Origin: Pogonophryne albipinna | Lineage: Eukaryota > Chordata > Actinopteri > Perciformes > Artedidraconidae | Reading direction: 5' to 3' | Length of the DNA stretch: 64,000 bases | Assembly: GCA_028583405.1 (NCBI GenBank) | Contig: CM053256.1 | Coordinates: 13,691,087 to 13,755,086, forward strand | In this document: one piece after another, positions 47,362 to 60,987 of the stretch | Layout: the number at the start of each line of letters is the position of its first letter | Position numbering within the stretch: the first letter of the stretch is position 1 | Position numbers and translations under genes: made by a program | Notes under the pieces: generated by a model | What the model saw: the letters and a program-made list of their open reading frames with translations, nothing else | The model's database searches: none | Told to the model about the DNA's origin: nothing

Positions 47362-48118
47362 AAAATACACATGATTATAGCATGAGGGGCTAAAAAACAA
47401 AACACCAGCGATACTTAGCTCAAGTAGGATTTGCGTCCTCTTTGCCTCCCTCGTGACTCCCGCAGGACTCTAATGTCTTTGTCAGTCTTCGTCTGTCTGA
47501 CGCTGAAGCTGATCTTTACAATCAACAAACCGGCATGACCCCTGATCTCCTTTTTTTCTTTAGTTTCTGTTAAATAGTTGTAGAAGGTAATACATTTGAG
47601 CTAAAATAGATCAAATTTAAGCAAATCAAAATGTTGGTTCAAAGAAAACTTAAATCTAGACCTCTGACTTTCTACTATGATTTGAATGCTATGAGACTCC
47701 CCAGTCCTGTTTATTTATGAACTTTGCACAATCATGGAGATTGAGAAATACACATGATTATAGCATGAGGAGCTAAAAAACAAAACACCAGCGATACTTA
47801 GCTCAAGTAGGATTTGCCTCCTCTTTGCCTCCCTCGTGACTCCCGCAGGACTCTAATGTCTTTGTCAGTCTTCGTCTGTCTGACGCTGAAGCTGATCTTT
47901 ACAATCAACAAACCGGCATGACCCCATATCTCCTTTTTTTCTTTAGTTTCTGTTAAATAGTTGTAGAAGGTAATACATTTGAGCTAAAATAGATCAAATT
48001 TAAGCAAATCAAAATGTTGGTTCAAAGAAAACTTACATCTAGACCTCTGACTTTCTACTATGATTTGAATGCTATGAGACTCCCCAGTCCTGTTTATTTA
48101 TGAACTTTGCACAATCAT
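47362..48118. repeat. Tandem duplication, 383-bp period, two copies
   Basis: 47362-47735 and 47745-48118 are direct copies that differ at only a few bases (for example GATTTGCGTCC versus GATTTGCCTCC). No coding frame. The near identity points to a recent duplication. Confidence 0.9.
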
Positions 48119-48142
48119 ATTTTAATATGGCAATATAAACTG

Positions 48143-48275
48143 TTATAGCCCTGGTACTTCTCTAAAGGACTCGCCCTCAGCTGGTTGATGTGGCCAGGGA
48201 AAAGAAAGTTTGGGGCTCTCTGCTGGAACTGCTACCCCCGCGACCCGACCACGGATAAGCGGGAGAAGATGGATG
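48143..48275 (+). mobile_element. Rex3/RTE-type LINE 3' tail
   Basis: Contains CTGCTGGAACTGCTACCCCC, GCGACCCGACCACGGATAAG and ends GAGAAGATGGATGG, the standard 3' tail of fish Rex3/RTE LINEs. The coding part is absent. Confidence 0.65.
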
Positions 48276-48774
48276 GTATTTTGTAAATTGTGTAAGTTGC
48301 TGCTGTTAAATACCATCAAACTATGTGCTATATGTGCAATACATACATTATTATATACATATGCCATTAATAACTGTGAAATATATACCTGGCTGCTAAA
48401 TCCTAAGAACTGTTACAGGATTTGTATTTTGAAAAGTGTTTTTTTTTACTTTATTTTTTTTATTATATTTGTTATTATATCATAACTTAGTACTTTTTTA
48501 ACATATGTAACATTAAGCTGACTAATAAAGGTATTCTGATTATACATACAGAAGTCAAGCCTCCAGACGATAGGTGTCAGTATAACGATGCAAACCCCGC
48601 ACTTCCTGCTGTCGAAGCGCGCCATCAGTAGAAGAAGTGGAGGTATTTCCTCTTTGGTTTTGGTGTGGCTAATGGGCTAACTGCAACCGACTAGATAAAA
48701 CACCGACAGGTCAGTCTGATGTTCACTGACTTTCAAAACTACAATCGACACATTGTTTGCTTTTTTTGTCGCAG

Positions 48775-48816
48775 GGATATGCCGGGATATTAACACGGAT
48801 ACACTTTAATGTGATG
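48775..48816 (+). other. Putative 5' UTR exon of ZF-B
   Basis: Bounded by the acceptor TTTTTTTGTCGCAG and the donor GATG|GTAAGC. It contains three ATGs that each give only a short frame (MPGY followed by a stop, ATG TGA, and one reading into the next exon for ten codons). A CpG-containing stretch at 48560-48710 upstream may be the promoter and first exon, with a possible donor ACAG|GTCAGT at 48709. Confidence 0.4.
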
Positions 48817-49358
48817 GTAAGCTCTCGTTATTGTAAGCTAGTTGAAGCTAACGTTAGCATGGTAGATTTTTCCCAAGGCAATGGCGCGTACAACAAAATA
48901 ACATTCAGAAGAAATGTAAAACAAGACTAAATAACGTGTTTCCCCATCTATGAAGTAGTATATCAAAGCAGGTATTTCAACTTAATTGGATAGATGGAAG
49001 ACTATGTTTGCATTCCACAATATTTGGGCTGTTTGATAGAACTATATAAATGACGAAATAACGAGTTTATTTGACACTCCCTAAACTTTTGTCTTTCTGT
49101 CTGAAACGAGCGAATGTTCATGGGTATATGAAAGTGTATTTTTAATATTACAGCTGTCTCCTAAGCTTAGCATCCAGTTGTATATAGCCGTTAGCATAAC
49201 TAGCTACTGATTCAGATAGCATCAGTCATCATGGTGAGGTACAACGGTTTTTATTTTATTGAATATGTTTATGATTGCAATGATTCCAACACTTGTCTCC
49301 AACAGCAAAGGTGCTCCAGGGCTCCACACCAGCAGTGAATACTTCCATACCCAACCTG

Positions 49359-50960
49359 ATGATGGAGAGGGGAAAGTCAAAATTGCAAAATATCCTGGAG
49401 GATGACCTGGGTAGAGATTTAATGAATGCAGGGCGGTTTTGCTTCAGCTGTGAGCAGATATTTGCAAATCGGAAATGCCTGGAGGAACACTTTTGTTCTG
49501 CTGCAAGTCATATCTGCTCATGTGGCACTGAGTTTGCTGAATACAAAGACGTACTGGACCACAGCACAACACATGAGCCAGGTCACCAAGTCCTTGATCA
49601 TGGAACAATACAGAAGCGCAGAATTGAGAAGCGTATAGAAGAGGAGCAGCAGCTGAAAAGACTACAGACTGGTGAGGTTGTCTGGAAGGTGCCTAAACTA
49701 AACAATGTGCCATCAGTGTCTCTTCTGGGGACACCTTTGCTGAAAGGACCCATGACATCAGCTCTAATGCCACAAGTTCCCATGCAGTCTGCGCATATTT
49801 CACAAGTGCCTCCGCTGAACAGCTCTCTGTCACAAACACCTGTGCTCATTAAACCCATTAAACCCAGTGAGAAAGACATGCAGAAAATGTTTGCAGGTGT
49901 AGGTGCACCAACTGTAGATCTTTGGTCACTTTACCAACCAGTCGTGATTTTGCAAACACTGCGCAAATTTAACAAGACACAACCTTACACATGCGCTAAA
50001 TGTGGGCATTGCTTTGAGAGAAAAACCTCCCTCATATCCCACCACAGCTCTCATGTAATAGATAAAATATCTGGCTGTATAGGATGTGGGCTGCTCCTCT
50101 CCAGCAAGAAAGTAGTACCCCGCTTTCACTTTTGTAAGGCACCCAACAATACCACCAAACCCAGACTCATCACTGCTACACCGCTAAATTTCAAGAAGCC
50201 AATCGTTGCCAATACAGGCAGTACTCCAAGGGTTGAGGGGCCTTTGGCCACTTCCTCTCAACAGCTGAAAAGTCAAAGTCTCACTGCTGCAAGGAAAGGC
50301 AGTCGAGTCGGGATTTCCACCCTGCAGCTGAAAAAACTGAAAATCAGTGCACACATTAAAAGCAATCAGGGGGTTAATGTCTTGCCGCGCCTGATAGCAA
50401 AGGGTCCCAGCTCCTTCAGCCCTTATATCACTTCCCCTCTACTATCGAAGAATCCTCATCCCAGGGCATCCAATAACGGCAGTCAAGGGCTTCCTGTCCC
50501 TCACTTCGTGCAGCTGAAGACACCCACACAGTCTGCTTCAGGTGTATCAAACTATCCAATGCAGACATCCTCTGCATCAAATGGTTTTCCATGTCGAGTC
50601 TGTCATCTTCCCTTTGAATCTGCTCAGCTGCTACAGAGGCACAAGTGTGCCAGAGCAAAGGAGTTTATGGCACAGCATGTGCGAGATGGCAAACGATACA
50701 GACTAAAGAGGGTGGCACCATTGACACGCCCAATTCCGGTTTTGATGAATGGGGAGAGAAAACCTGGGGTTTCAGCTTATGGTAACATAAAGACAAACCA
50801 AGTCATGTCTGGTAGTCTGAACAAAGGGCAAGGGGCAGCTCCTGTGGATGGGGAAACAGGAGGCGACATGGACGATGATTGTTTCATAGTTGAAAGCGGA
50901 CCAGACAAACCTGCTGAGATGATATACCAAGTAACCTCATCTGTTCCTATCACAACTTGA
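49359..50960 (+). CDS. C2H2 zinc-finger-like protein, 533 aa (gene ZF-B), paralogue of ZF-A
   Basis: Probably a nuclear protein; role unknown. The exon begins at 49306 after TTGTCTCCAACAG. The first ATG is 49359, but the next, 49362, has the better context (A at -3, G at +4). Finger-like units lie near residues 27-51 (FCFSCEQIF), 51-72 (CSCGTEF, unusual Cys spacing), 210-232 (YTCAKCGHCF), 237-258 (CIGCGLLL, degenerate) and 410-430 (FPCRVCHLPF). A basic EKRIEEEQQLKRLQ segment near 90-110 may be helical. The order of N-terminal finger, CxCG finger, PVVxLxT motif, finger and CxxC pair matches ZF-A, which places the two genes as tandem paralogues. It lacks the C-terminal finger block of ZF-A. Coding is intronless after the leader. 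Confidence 0.85.
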   Translation: MMERGKSKLQNILEDDLGRDLMNAGRFCFSCEQIFANRKCLEEHFCSAASHICSCGTEFAEYKDVLDHSTTHEPGHQVLDHGTIQKRRIEKRIEEEQQLKRLQTGEVVWKVPKLNNVPSVSLLGTPLLKGPMTSALMPQVPMQSAHISQVPPLNSSLSQTPVLIKPIKPSEKDMQKMFAGVGAPTVDLWSLYQPVVILQTLRKFNKTQPYTCAKCGHCFERKTSLISHHSSHVIDKISGCIGCGLLLSSKKVVPRFHFCKAPNNTTKPRLITATPLNFKKPIVANTGSTPRVEGPLATSSQQLKSQSLTAARKGSRVGISTLQLKKLKISAHIKSNQGVNVLPRLIAKGPSSFSPYITSPLLSKNPHPRASNNGSQGLPVPHFVQLKTPTQSASGVSNYPMQTSSASNGFPCRVCHLPFESAQLLQRHKCARAKEFMAQHVRDGKRYRLKRVAPLTRPIPVLMNGERKPGVSAYGNIKTNQVMSGSLNKGQGAAPVDGETGGDMDDDCFIVESGPDKPAEMIYQVTSSVPITT

Positions 50961-51134
50961 CAACATTTGAAATGTAACTCCAATTTGCATGTCACATTTA
51001 TGGATCAAGTGCATAAAGTCAGTCCTGTTAAAACAAAATATAGTTGTTGAGGTTAATTGCACAAGAACACTATTCTCTCTGGGTTTCTCCATATGATTTT
51101 AAAGAATTTTAAGATGACAATATTAATGTATCTT

Positions 51135-51140
51135 AATAAA
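51135..51140 (+). terminator. Polyadenylation signal, ZF-B
   Basis: AATAAA 175 bases after the stop codon of ZF-B. Confidence 0.6.
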
Positions 51141-52948
51141 GCTGGGTTTCTTTTGCCAGAACTATAAACAATCCGTGCCCCTGAAAATGTAATAGAAAAG
51201 GTTTATCATAACATTCTGAAAATGTATGTACATGGCTTATCAAGTTTTGGTGGGATAACCAGGATATCTATTACGTTTTTTGTTCTTCAATATATTTTTA
51301 GTATGATCAGAATGTGTTGAGATGCTGTGGGAATTGGAATGCAATAAGAGGAAATATGTGTTCCTACCACCTTTGTCAGACTTTGAAAGGTACATGTATT
51401 AAACTGTATTTTCAAACTGAGTGTTTTTTTTCATCATAGTATAATGCAGCATGTTATAATATCCAATGTTTTCTCATTCATAAACCGTAAAAACAAATGA
51501 CTGACTTTTAATTCTCTGGAAAATGTGGTGAAGTGATTGATTGGTAATTTAAACTGACTCTCTTCCACGGTGCCTCGCGCACTTATATTGATTTGACAAT
51601 TTATGTTATCTTAATTATTTAATGTGTTGCTTCATTTATTATTTCTGGCAATTTTATTCGGATTTATTAGTGATGCTTTCATGGTTTATTGTCAGTACCC
51701 AGCAGAGGGAGCCATTTCAGACCGAAAACAAGACATAAAGGTGCTATGTTTGCAGAAGTCTCACTGAAAAAGCTGTCCTGTACATTATTATTAGTTTTAA
51801 CTAGTTGCAAAACGAATGATGGTGGTGTTTTACTTTCCAGCTTCCTTAAACCTTATATCTCGGATAACACTAGTATTTCACTGCTTTTACTTCGAAAGCA
51901 CAACGTCTCATAATTCCCACATTTCCCACACCATCTGAAGCATCCACCCTATCTGCGCTCTCTGATTGACATTTTTCGGGTTGCTTTGTGCGGGGATATC
52001 GAGCAGCTCACAGCTTTGAACAGAAGAGAAAGCAAGGTCCATGTTTACAGACCAGCTGCCAGACCAATGCACGAGTGTAAAAAGGGCCAAACTGCCTTGA
52101 AGCGACCAACCAAATGTTAGCATTTTGCTAGCTGGTGTTGCAGCGGTCAGTGAATGGCTACGCAGAGACCAGTGCTGACTCCCCACTCAGGCAAGCTCTT
52201 TGTGTTTACTAATACCCACGATAAATAACCACTGTGCAGAAATTAGCCTACGTTATTAGCCTCAAAGTTGTGTGAGATGACTGTCGTTCACGGTGAGGTA
52301 TGTATAGCCTAACCAGAGATAGCAATGTGGTCTATCAAAATATAAGGCCTACATTGTTCTTAGTCATGCTGCTGATAGCTTTGAATGATAACTGGTAGCC
52401 TGATGCTGAAGCTAACAGTTTGGTTGTGTGTGTTTAATATGCATGTTCAGTGACACGGTTCCGTCTGAGTGGTTTTCTGTGTGATTAGTGCTAATAATTG
52501 CAAACAAAGGCCATTGATCAGTGCATCAGAAAGACTCCATTATATCAAATATGTCTGAAATGTAAGGCGGGCCGACTCTAGAAACCACTGTCTGTCTACT
52601 CAAACTAAGGTATATTTGTTTTGCATTACCTGTTATATTCATACTTGAGCTTTACAAACCTCAACACCATATCTGAGTGTTGGCATTTCCCCCAAGTTCA
52701 GAAGCTTCAAAGCGTACAATCTACCCTTGAAAGTCTATAATGCATAGCTCGTTATAAATAGAGATGGGGAAAGTATTATGCAATACTTGTATACAAGAAG
52801 TAGTAATGCGACGAATACCCTGCATAAACATTTTTAGTGAGGGAAAAGTAAAACAAACATCAGCAAAATGTTCCAAAAGTTAAAGTATTGTTTGCAACAG
52901 CACTGTCTTGTGCCTTATTGTACAAGCAGCATTTTAATATTGTAGCTG
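51141..52948. other. Intergenic DNA between ZF-B and ZF-C
   Basis: No gene supported. The region could hold the promoter and non-coding first exon of ZF-C, but no splice or CpG signal is decisive. Confidence 0.35.
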
Positions 52949-53886
52949 GGTCATTCTACAGAAAAGGTGGAAGTACTGTCACTTACTTTTGCAGACACCA
53001 AAACACATGATGTTGACCTAATACTCACGTTCATTATATATGTTGAATAAATTAGAGATTGTCTTTGCAATGGTACTAAATAAAAAAATGTGTTTTATAC
53101 ATAAATTGCAATTTATTTAAAATGCCAAGTTCAAGGAACCTTTGTCACTTTGATCATACATGGAAGTGGAGCCTATCGTTTTAATTTAAAATATATTGTT
53201 TTCAATAAATAAATCTCATTCATATTTACATAACGTTACATACATTAAATAGAACACTGAAATGGTAAAGAAAAACGCAAATTATTATTAATAATATCCA
53301 ATAAATAAAATTACGTCATTGTTGTTACTGCTACACACAACGCTTTTATTTTGAAATAATGTACTGTCTCTGAAGTGCCTCCTGTAACAAGAGATAATTT
53401 GAGGCAGTGCAGTGGACAAAGACATAAGGAAAGTCAGATACTTCTTACTTTGTTTGTTAAAGGTGTAATTTTATCTTCAAATTTTACGTGCGTCTTTCAA
53501 GTCTGTCATTAGTGTTATTAATTTCATAGCCCTAGGGGTGAACATTTGAATGGGAAAATGTATTGTTGAAGAGTTAAACGATTTTTATATTGACTGAAGC
53601 CATATTTGGTCTGACACATGGCAGCCATTTTGTTAAAATGGTAGTGTTTTGTCCAAATTGTCACTGGTGTTACTCTTCTTCCTGGTAACACGTAACACCA
53701 GTGACGTTCCTATATAAATAAGCTTTATATAATGTATATAAATAATAAAAATAATTTAAGCTCTGCTTGTTGTGGATTCATCAAGTTAAGAGTTAGTTAT
53801 TGCTATTTAACAGGTTTTAGATGTGTTTAGAATATATTTCAGCAGATTTGTATCACCCAGATTCCACCTTTTCTGTAGAATGACTC
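52949..53886. mobile_element. MITE with 25-bp inverted ends
   Basis: GGTCATTCTACAGAAAAGG at 52949 and its inverted partner CCTTTTCTGTAGAATGACTC ending at 53886. No target duplication is clear. The interior carries a hairpin, GTCACTGGTGTTAC at 53660-53673 and its exact reverse complement at 53692-53705. Non-coding. Confidence 0.6.
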
Positions 53887-54481
53887 AACTGGTGGTGACG
53901 GAGCTCCCTTTGTCTAACAGTTGGGCTGATTATTCTGTATCAAAAAGTCATAATTTATAAAATATCCATGTATTTTTATGAAAATGTTAATATGCTTGCT
54001 GTTACGCATGTGAAAGTAGTGGTGGCAAATACAATATTTTTTTCGGATTATTATGCTTGTAAATCTATAAATAACCTGAAGTACTAGAGTACTTGACTTA
54101 ATGTGTGGAGTTACTTTCTACCACAGGTTTGGAAAGTTAGGTACTTTACCAACACAGTCTGCTATAAAATAAATCACAAATCAACTACGTGGCTATCTTT
54201 CTGGACAGGTTTTTAACTAGGCAGCCACTTAAAGGTGTTTTTTGTAGGAATTCTGACAAAACCAATGTGTGTCAACTGAGCATCAATCTGCCCAGTCAAG
54301 TTATAAAGATGTCCAGTGACTGCTTTGCAGGCTTCTCTCTGGGTTAATTGTAATGCAGATAGTCACTTTTAAGTTAAAGTGACAAATAGGCAGAGCATGC
54401 AGTGTTTACACATTTGTAAAAATACTGTATGTGTTACTGTTTTAGTATGTTACATTCTTCTTGTAATTTTTTTATTCACAG
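53887..54481. other. DNA directly upstream of the ZF-C coding exon
   Basis: No gene. Likely the intron before the first known coding exon of ZF-C, since the exon at 54482 begins with an acceptor. Confidence 0.35.
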
Positions 54482-54490
54482 ACCTTGGAT

Positions 54491-57400
54491 ATGGGGAGTA
54501 AAATGTCCTTCAGCAGAGGAAGCAGTGACCAAAATCCAGTCGATCAGTTAGCTCCTGCCGCATCGCATCCTCACCAGACCATTCATAACGCTTCGGACTG
54601 CAAGCAGGTAGTTATTGAGAGAGCTGTCTGCTGCGGTATACAGCACCATTTCTGGAGTAACCTGCTCATGTGATATGGATGCATTGTCTGTATAACATCT
54701 CCCAAACTCTTATTTAAGGACTTTTGTTGTGTTACTTTATATTTTATTTTTATGACCATCACATTTTGAATATTTGGTTTGGAGTGAAGCATTGTGTTAT
54801 GTTTATGTTGGTCCTATAGCATCAAATAAATTAATTCTGGAAGTGTTTTTATTATTTTTCACTGGCATGTGATCTTCTATCGTACACTTTACTGTTTTAG
54901 TTTTAAATGCATACAAATAAACATGAACATTATACAAAAATATATAATTTGGGTTCATACCAATGTATGCATGCCTTTTACTTTATACTATTAGAAAATA
55001 CTTACGCAACAATACATAACATTTGTGACTAATGACATTTTTTCTTCTTCCAAAGATGCCTGAAGATGAGAGATGCAGTGAGGAAGACCTGGACTCCAGG
55101 TGGGGAGAGGAACTGAATCACCCTGCATCTGAATCCCACTCATCGGGGTTCGTGGAGACTGACGGCCGTGTTAACTTTGAAACAGCAGGTGGAACACTTA
55201 ATCAACACAGTGGACACATATTGCCGCAGGTAGGGATGGAAGCAGAGTCTCAGATGACATCTGCAAATGTGTGCAGCTCTACAACGGACCGTCTTGGGCA
55301 GCATGTGGAGACACACAGGAAACGTGGGCGCCCGCGGAAAATAAAGTCATTGTTGACTAAAGACAATAAATATCCAGATTCTGCTGGTTTTGATGCAGTT
55401 CAACATAAGGAGATCAGCACGACAATACCTCTGCCAACAAGTTTAGAGAACTACAACAGTAAGGATGTGCCTAACACTATAGACGGGGCTCCTCGCTGTG
55501 ACCTTGTGCTGCCAAAAAGAAAAAGAGGAAGGCCACGAAAAACAGAAATCTCAGCTTATAACGCTATGGTTGCTAAGATTGGTGCTGCTAGTTCTCCTGC
55601 TGCTTCGGCTGATGCTTATAATGTAAGCCGCGCTACACGGACACTGAGGAGTCAAGCTGATCAACACCCTTCGAAACAGGATGGAAAGCCTGATTGTGAT
55701 AGCAAGGAAGACCTCGAGCACAATAGTAACATATTGAACTTTCAAGGTTTTATGAGAAGAAGAGCTAAACAGGCTGATCAGCAGGTTCCAGCAAAAGTGT
55801 CCAGACTGGATGTTTCCCAGGAGGCCTGCCCACTGTTGAGCAACCACACAGGCTGTGGGGAGGGGGCTGAGACAGATAAGCAGGTGGGAATTAACACAGA
55901 CAAGCAAGAGGCCGGTACAGACGAGAGGACCTGTCACCTCTCCCTGCAGTCTGGAGGAGAGCAGCAGACAGAGCCTGAAGTTATTCCTTCAAAGCGTTTG
56001 AACGTGGTAGGCCCAACTTCAGGAAACATGAATGACAGGGAGGAATTACAATCCAAAAGCACATTTGAATCACAAAATATTGAAGCCTTACAGAAAACAG
56101 GAGCCGTAACAAAATCTCAAATACCTAAAACTGTAAGTCCTGCTGTGAAAGCTGAGAAAATTGAAATTGAGCTGGATCCTTTAAATCCTATGTCAAATAG
56201 TCTTGAATCTTTACATTGCAATGCCAGCACCACAGCTGAGAGTCCAAACTGCTATTTCAGGCGCAGGAGAGGCGGCAAGAGAAGGAGGAGAATGGGTAAT
56301 GTTTTGTTGCAGAGAGAATCGCTTGTACAAGGCCAAACAGGAAGTGATGACACCAAGGACGCCAACTCAAATGTCAGCTACATTAAAAAAGGAGGACAAA
56401 TTTTGATGAAATGTGGTTACTGTGAGCAAACATTTAAATTTCATTCTCAGTTCGTCATCCATCAACGCATTCATACAGGAGAACGACCTTTCAAATGCTC
56501 TGAATGTGGAAAAGGCTTTAGCAAAAATTCCAACTTAAATCTTCATCTCAAGACACACAATAAGAGCAACATAAATAAAAAATGTCCATTTTGCAAGATC
56601 AAATTCTCTTGCTCGGAGTATGCCGCTCATATGAGAGAGCATGCACACAACCAGGACTTTGAGGACACCAGATCTGAAAGAAGCAGCAGAGGGAAACACC
56701 GGGAAAATAGTCAGGGGTATCAGAGACACATTTCCCCAGAAGAGAAAGAGAAAAAAGAGTGCCAGTACTGTGGTAAAACATTCCCGTTTCAGTCTGCCCT
56801 CATCAGACATGTGCGGGCCCACACTGGAGAGAAGCCTTATAAATGTGACCTATGTGGCAAAGCTTTCGGTCAGGCGTATTTCCTCCGAGTTCATGAGCTG
56901 ACACACTGGTCTGTGAAGCGTTACAACTGTACCCGCTGTGAGAAATCATTCACTCATTACAGCAACGCAAAAAATCACACCTGCAGACCCTCGGAAAGCA
57001 GTGACGAATCACAACCCGACAGACGTGTAAAGTCTTCACTAACGTACACGTGCCACATCTGCAAGAATATTTTTGCCCATCTGCAGGAGTTCAACAGCCA
57101 TATGAGAGAACACACCGGCGCAAAGCTGTATCGCTGCTTGTATTGCGACAAGCTGTTTGGTGTGCTGTCTGGATTTAACGCCCATCGCAGTCACTGCAGA
57201 GGAGAGAAGAATAACACCTCCAGCTTCAAGATAAAAGCAGAAGAAACAATGTCATTAATTCAGTACAAGGTGCCTGCACTAAGGTGTGCAGCAGGACACA
57301 ATTCAGCTTCTCCACTCACTGCTGGAAATTGTGAAACACTCAAAAAAACATCGGCCGCCAGCCCCAAGAAACACCTTGCTAAAGTAAAAAAATGTTTCCA

Positions 57401-58274
57401 GTCGACATTCGTACCGGCTCATCAACTCTCACACTTTGTGTCAAAGTTAAATAAACTTGATAACGGCTCAGACCCCAGGAAATATTTTTGTCCAAGCTGT
57501 GGGCGGCTGTTCAGACACATGGGCCGACTCCGAGCCCACATGCTCACCCATGGCCCGCGTCAAAGTTACACCTGCTCCTGCTGCGGCAAGACTCTAGAAG
57601 ACTGGAATAAACTTTGGCTTCATCAGAGAATCCACCGACAGAGACGCGGCCGTTTTACTTGTCCCCAGTGCGGGAAAGGTTTTCGGTTTGTGGGAACATA
57701 CAAAAAACACATGAGGGAACATGCAGAGGTGCAGTGGGTTCCGTTCAGGCCCAGAAAAACGTTTCGGCCTTATGAATGTGATGAGTGCAGGTGCCGCTTT
57801 AAGACTCTAGATTTGCTGTTCAGTCACCAGATTTGCCATAACTCAATGCAAAAGGACTCTGATTTTGATTTAATCATAGATGATAGCCCTACACAGTTCA
57901 CCAAGAGCAACCACGAAGCTACATTAATCCCTGATCCTGAATTAAACAACTCTTTTCTTGGCCCTGTATCCCAATGTTCAGTAACTCAAGAGTTTCCTCT
58001 AGCGCCAATGACTTCCTCGATCCAAAGTAAGCATCTGGATTTGGGTAAGAGTACCCAGCAACAGAGCAGCACACATTGTATCCAAGACAGAGAAACCAGT
58101 TGGGACAGAATAGATGAAAATGCACTTGGGAAACCAATTACTGTAAGCCAAAATGCCAGCACATCACATGAAGGGTCTGCAGATGGTATTAAGTGTGCTG
58201 TGTGCGGTAATGCATATCCTGCCATTTCAGACCTCTATCACCATTATTTGCAGCATGCTAGAGGCCAGCTGTAA
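54491..58274 (+). CDS. AT-hook and C2H2 zinc-finger protein, 1111 aa (gene ZF-C)
   Basis: Coding exons are 54491-54607 (39 codons) and 55056-58274. The upstream exon opens at 54482 after TTATTCACAG and ends AAGCAG|GTAG. The second opens after TTCTTCCAAAG directly at ATGCCTGAAG. The junction is phase 0, so both exons stay in frame; the ATG at 54491 has G at -3 and +4. Two AT-hooks (KRGRPRKIK near residue 127, KRGRPRKTE near 195) predict minor-groove binding. About 13 C2H2 fingers start near 490, 518, 547, 607, 635, 663, 702, 730, 849, 877, 906, 945 and 1085; two linkers are canonical (TGERPF, TGEKPY). [11 protein letters not shown] and KIKAEE are possible SUMO sites. A nuclear transcription regulator is likely. 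I cannot name an orthologue. The second-exon ATG (55056) is an alternative start. Confidence 0.88.
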
Positions 58275-59348
58275 TAACCTAAACAGAGACACAATGCACT
58301 GTGTATGTGTTTATACTTTTTTTAATACATTGTTTAACAGGGGCTTCTTTTGTCCTAGATCAGAAAAGATTGTCATTTACCCACATGGTAAGGTTATGGG
58401 AAATATAATGCAGTAAAATGGAAGATTAGTTTGCGATCATGTGTTCAACCTGTTTACAGATTCTGAAATATACTGAATGTACAAAATATTAGGGACACTT
58501 TTTGTTTTGTTTTTGGACACTTGAGAAAGAACTTATGAGCCTTATTTAGTTTATATAATTACATTTCTGCCCAACACTAAAGCAATGCAGATAAAAACAA
58601 CATGTCAAAAGGGTTTATTTCAGATCATGCCAGTCTTTTCTTGACTCAAATCAAAATCAAAAAAAATTCAGACATTGATGTACATTTGTTTTGTTCTGTT
58701 CTCCAACAAGGACACCTCTTAGCATAATGTATTAACATTGAAAGTGAATATATCCATTTAACTCTCACACACATTTTTCATTATCAAATTGACGTAGGAG
58801 TTTTCTCCATTATGGACTTGTAATATTATGAAAGCTGAAATTAAGTTTTGCTCAATATTCTTAAAATATTTACTCAAAAACACACATTTGACACCTGCAA
58901 CAGGAATTGTTGTTGAACTTCCATATTTTTGTACTGCCTTTGAAAAAATATTTGTTCCTGCTTGAATGTCAGGTTTTATTTTGGTATAATCATGAAAATC
59001 TGTTCAAAATGTGTTTCCAAGATACTCCGTGTATATGGTTGTATGCTATAGTTAGTCTTAAAACTAATAAAGGTCATTTTTGTATCTCTATGTGATCATG
59101 TCTGTCAAACTTGGGTCCAAATGTAGAACGCTTCATAAAATAAGACTTTCATAGGATCCTAAAATCCAGAGATATTAGATAAAAGGGTTATAGCAAGGCT
59201 CAAATATCAATTATATTTATTACCTGTAGTCTAAAGACGTTTGTTAACAATCAAGACAGTTTGTTTCGGCAACATTTTAAGTAATGAGTTTGAGCAGAAT
59301 ATGTATACGTCTGCCAAGAAATCAAGTAGAAGAATAATTGTTGTTATG
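58275..59348. other. 3' UTR of ZF-C and intergenic DNA
   Basis: AT-rich; ends at the convergent trypsin polyadenylation signals. No further gene. Confidence 0.45.
59066..59071 (+). terminator. Polyadenylation signal, ZF-C (candidate)
   Basis: AATAAA about 790 bases after the ZF-C stop. It is the best hexamer before the convergent trypsin unit. Confidence 0.4.
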
Positions 59349-59358
59349 TTTATTTATT
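59349..59358 (-). terminator. Polyadenylation signals of trypsin copy 1
   Basis: Two overlapping AATAAA hexamers on the minus strand, about 50 bases after the TAA stop. Such short 3' UTRs are typical of pancreatic protease genes. Confidence 0.7.
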
Positions 59359-59407
59359 AAAGGGATATACAGCTTTCTGATTTACAATAAATGACTGTGA
59401 AGTGACT

Positions 59408-60866
<1,459 letters not shown>

Positions 60867-60905
60867 GATGATGTAGGTGTGTGAGCTCAGGTTCACTGCA
60901 GGCCC

Positions 60906-60912
60906 TTTTAAA
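60906..60912 (-). promoter_or_regulatory. TATA-like box of trypsin copy 1
   Basis: TTTAAAA on the minus strand, 40 bases upstream of the ATG. This is a slightly weak TATA but well placed for a short leader. Confidence 0.55.
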
Positions 60913-60976
60913 CCCGCTATGCAATCGTATTGACCAATCACATGTATTTTCTTTATCTCTCTGGTGTGTGAAAGCC

Positions 60977-60987
60977 CACCTGGAAGA
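60977..60987 (-). promoter_or_regulatory. PTF1-like element of trypsin copy 1
   Basis: CACCTGGAAGA (plus strand) joins an E-box CACCTG with a GGAA half-site. The PTF1 complex, which drives acinar protease genes, binds E-box plus TGGGAA-type sites. The second half is weaker here than in copy 2. Confidence 0.35.
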
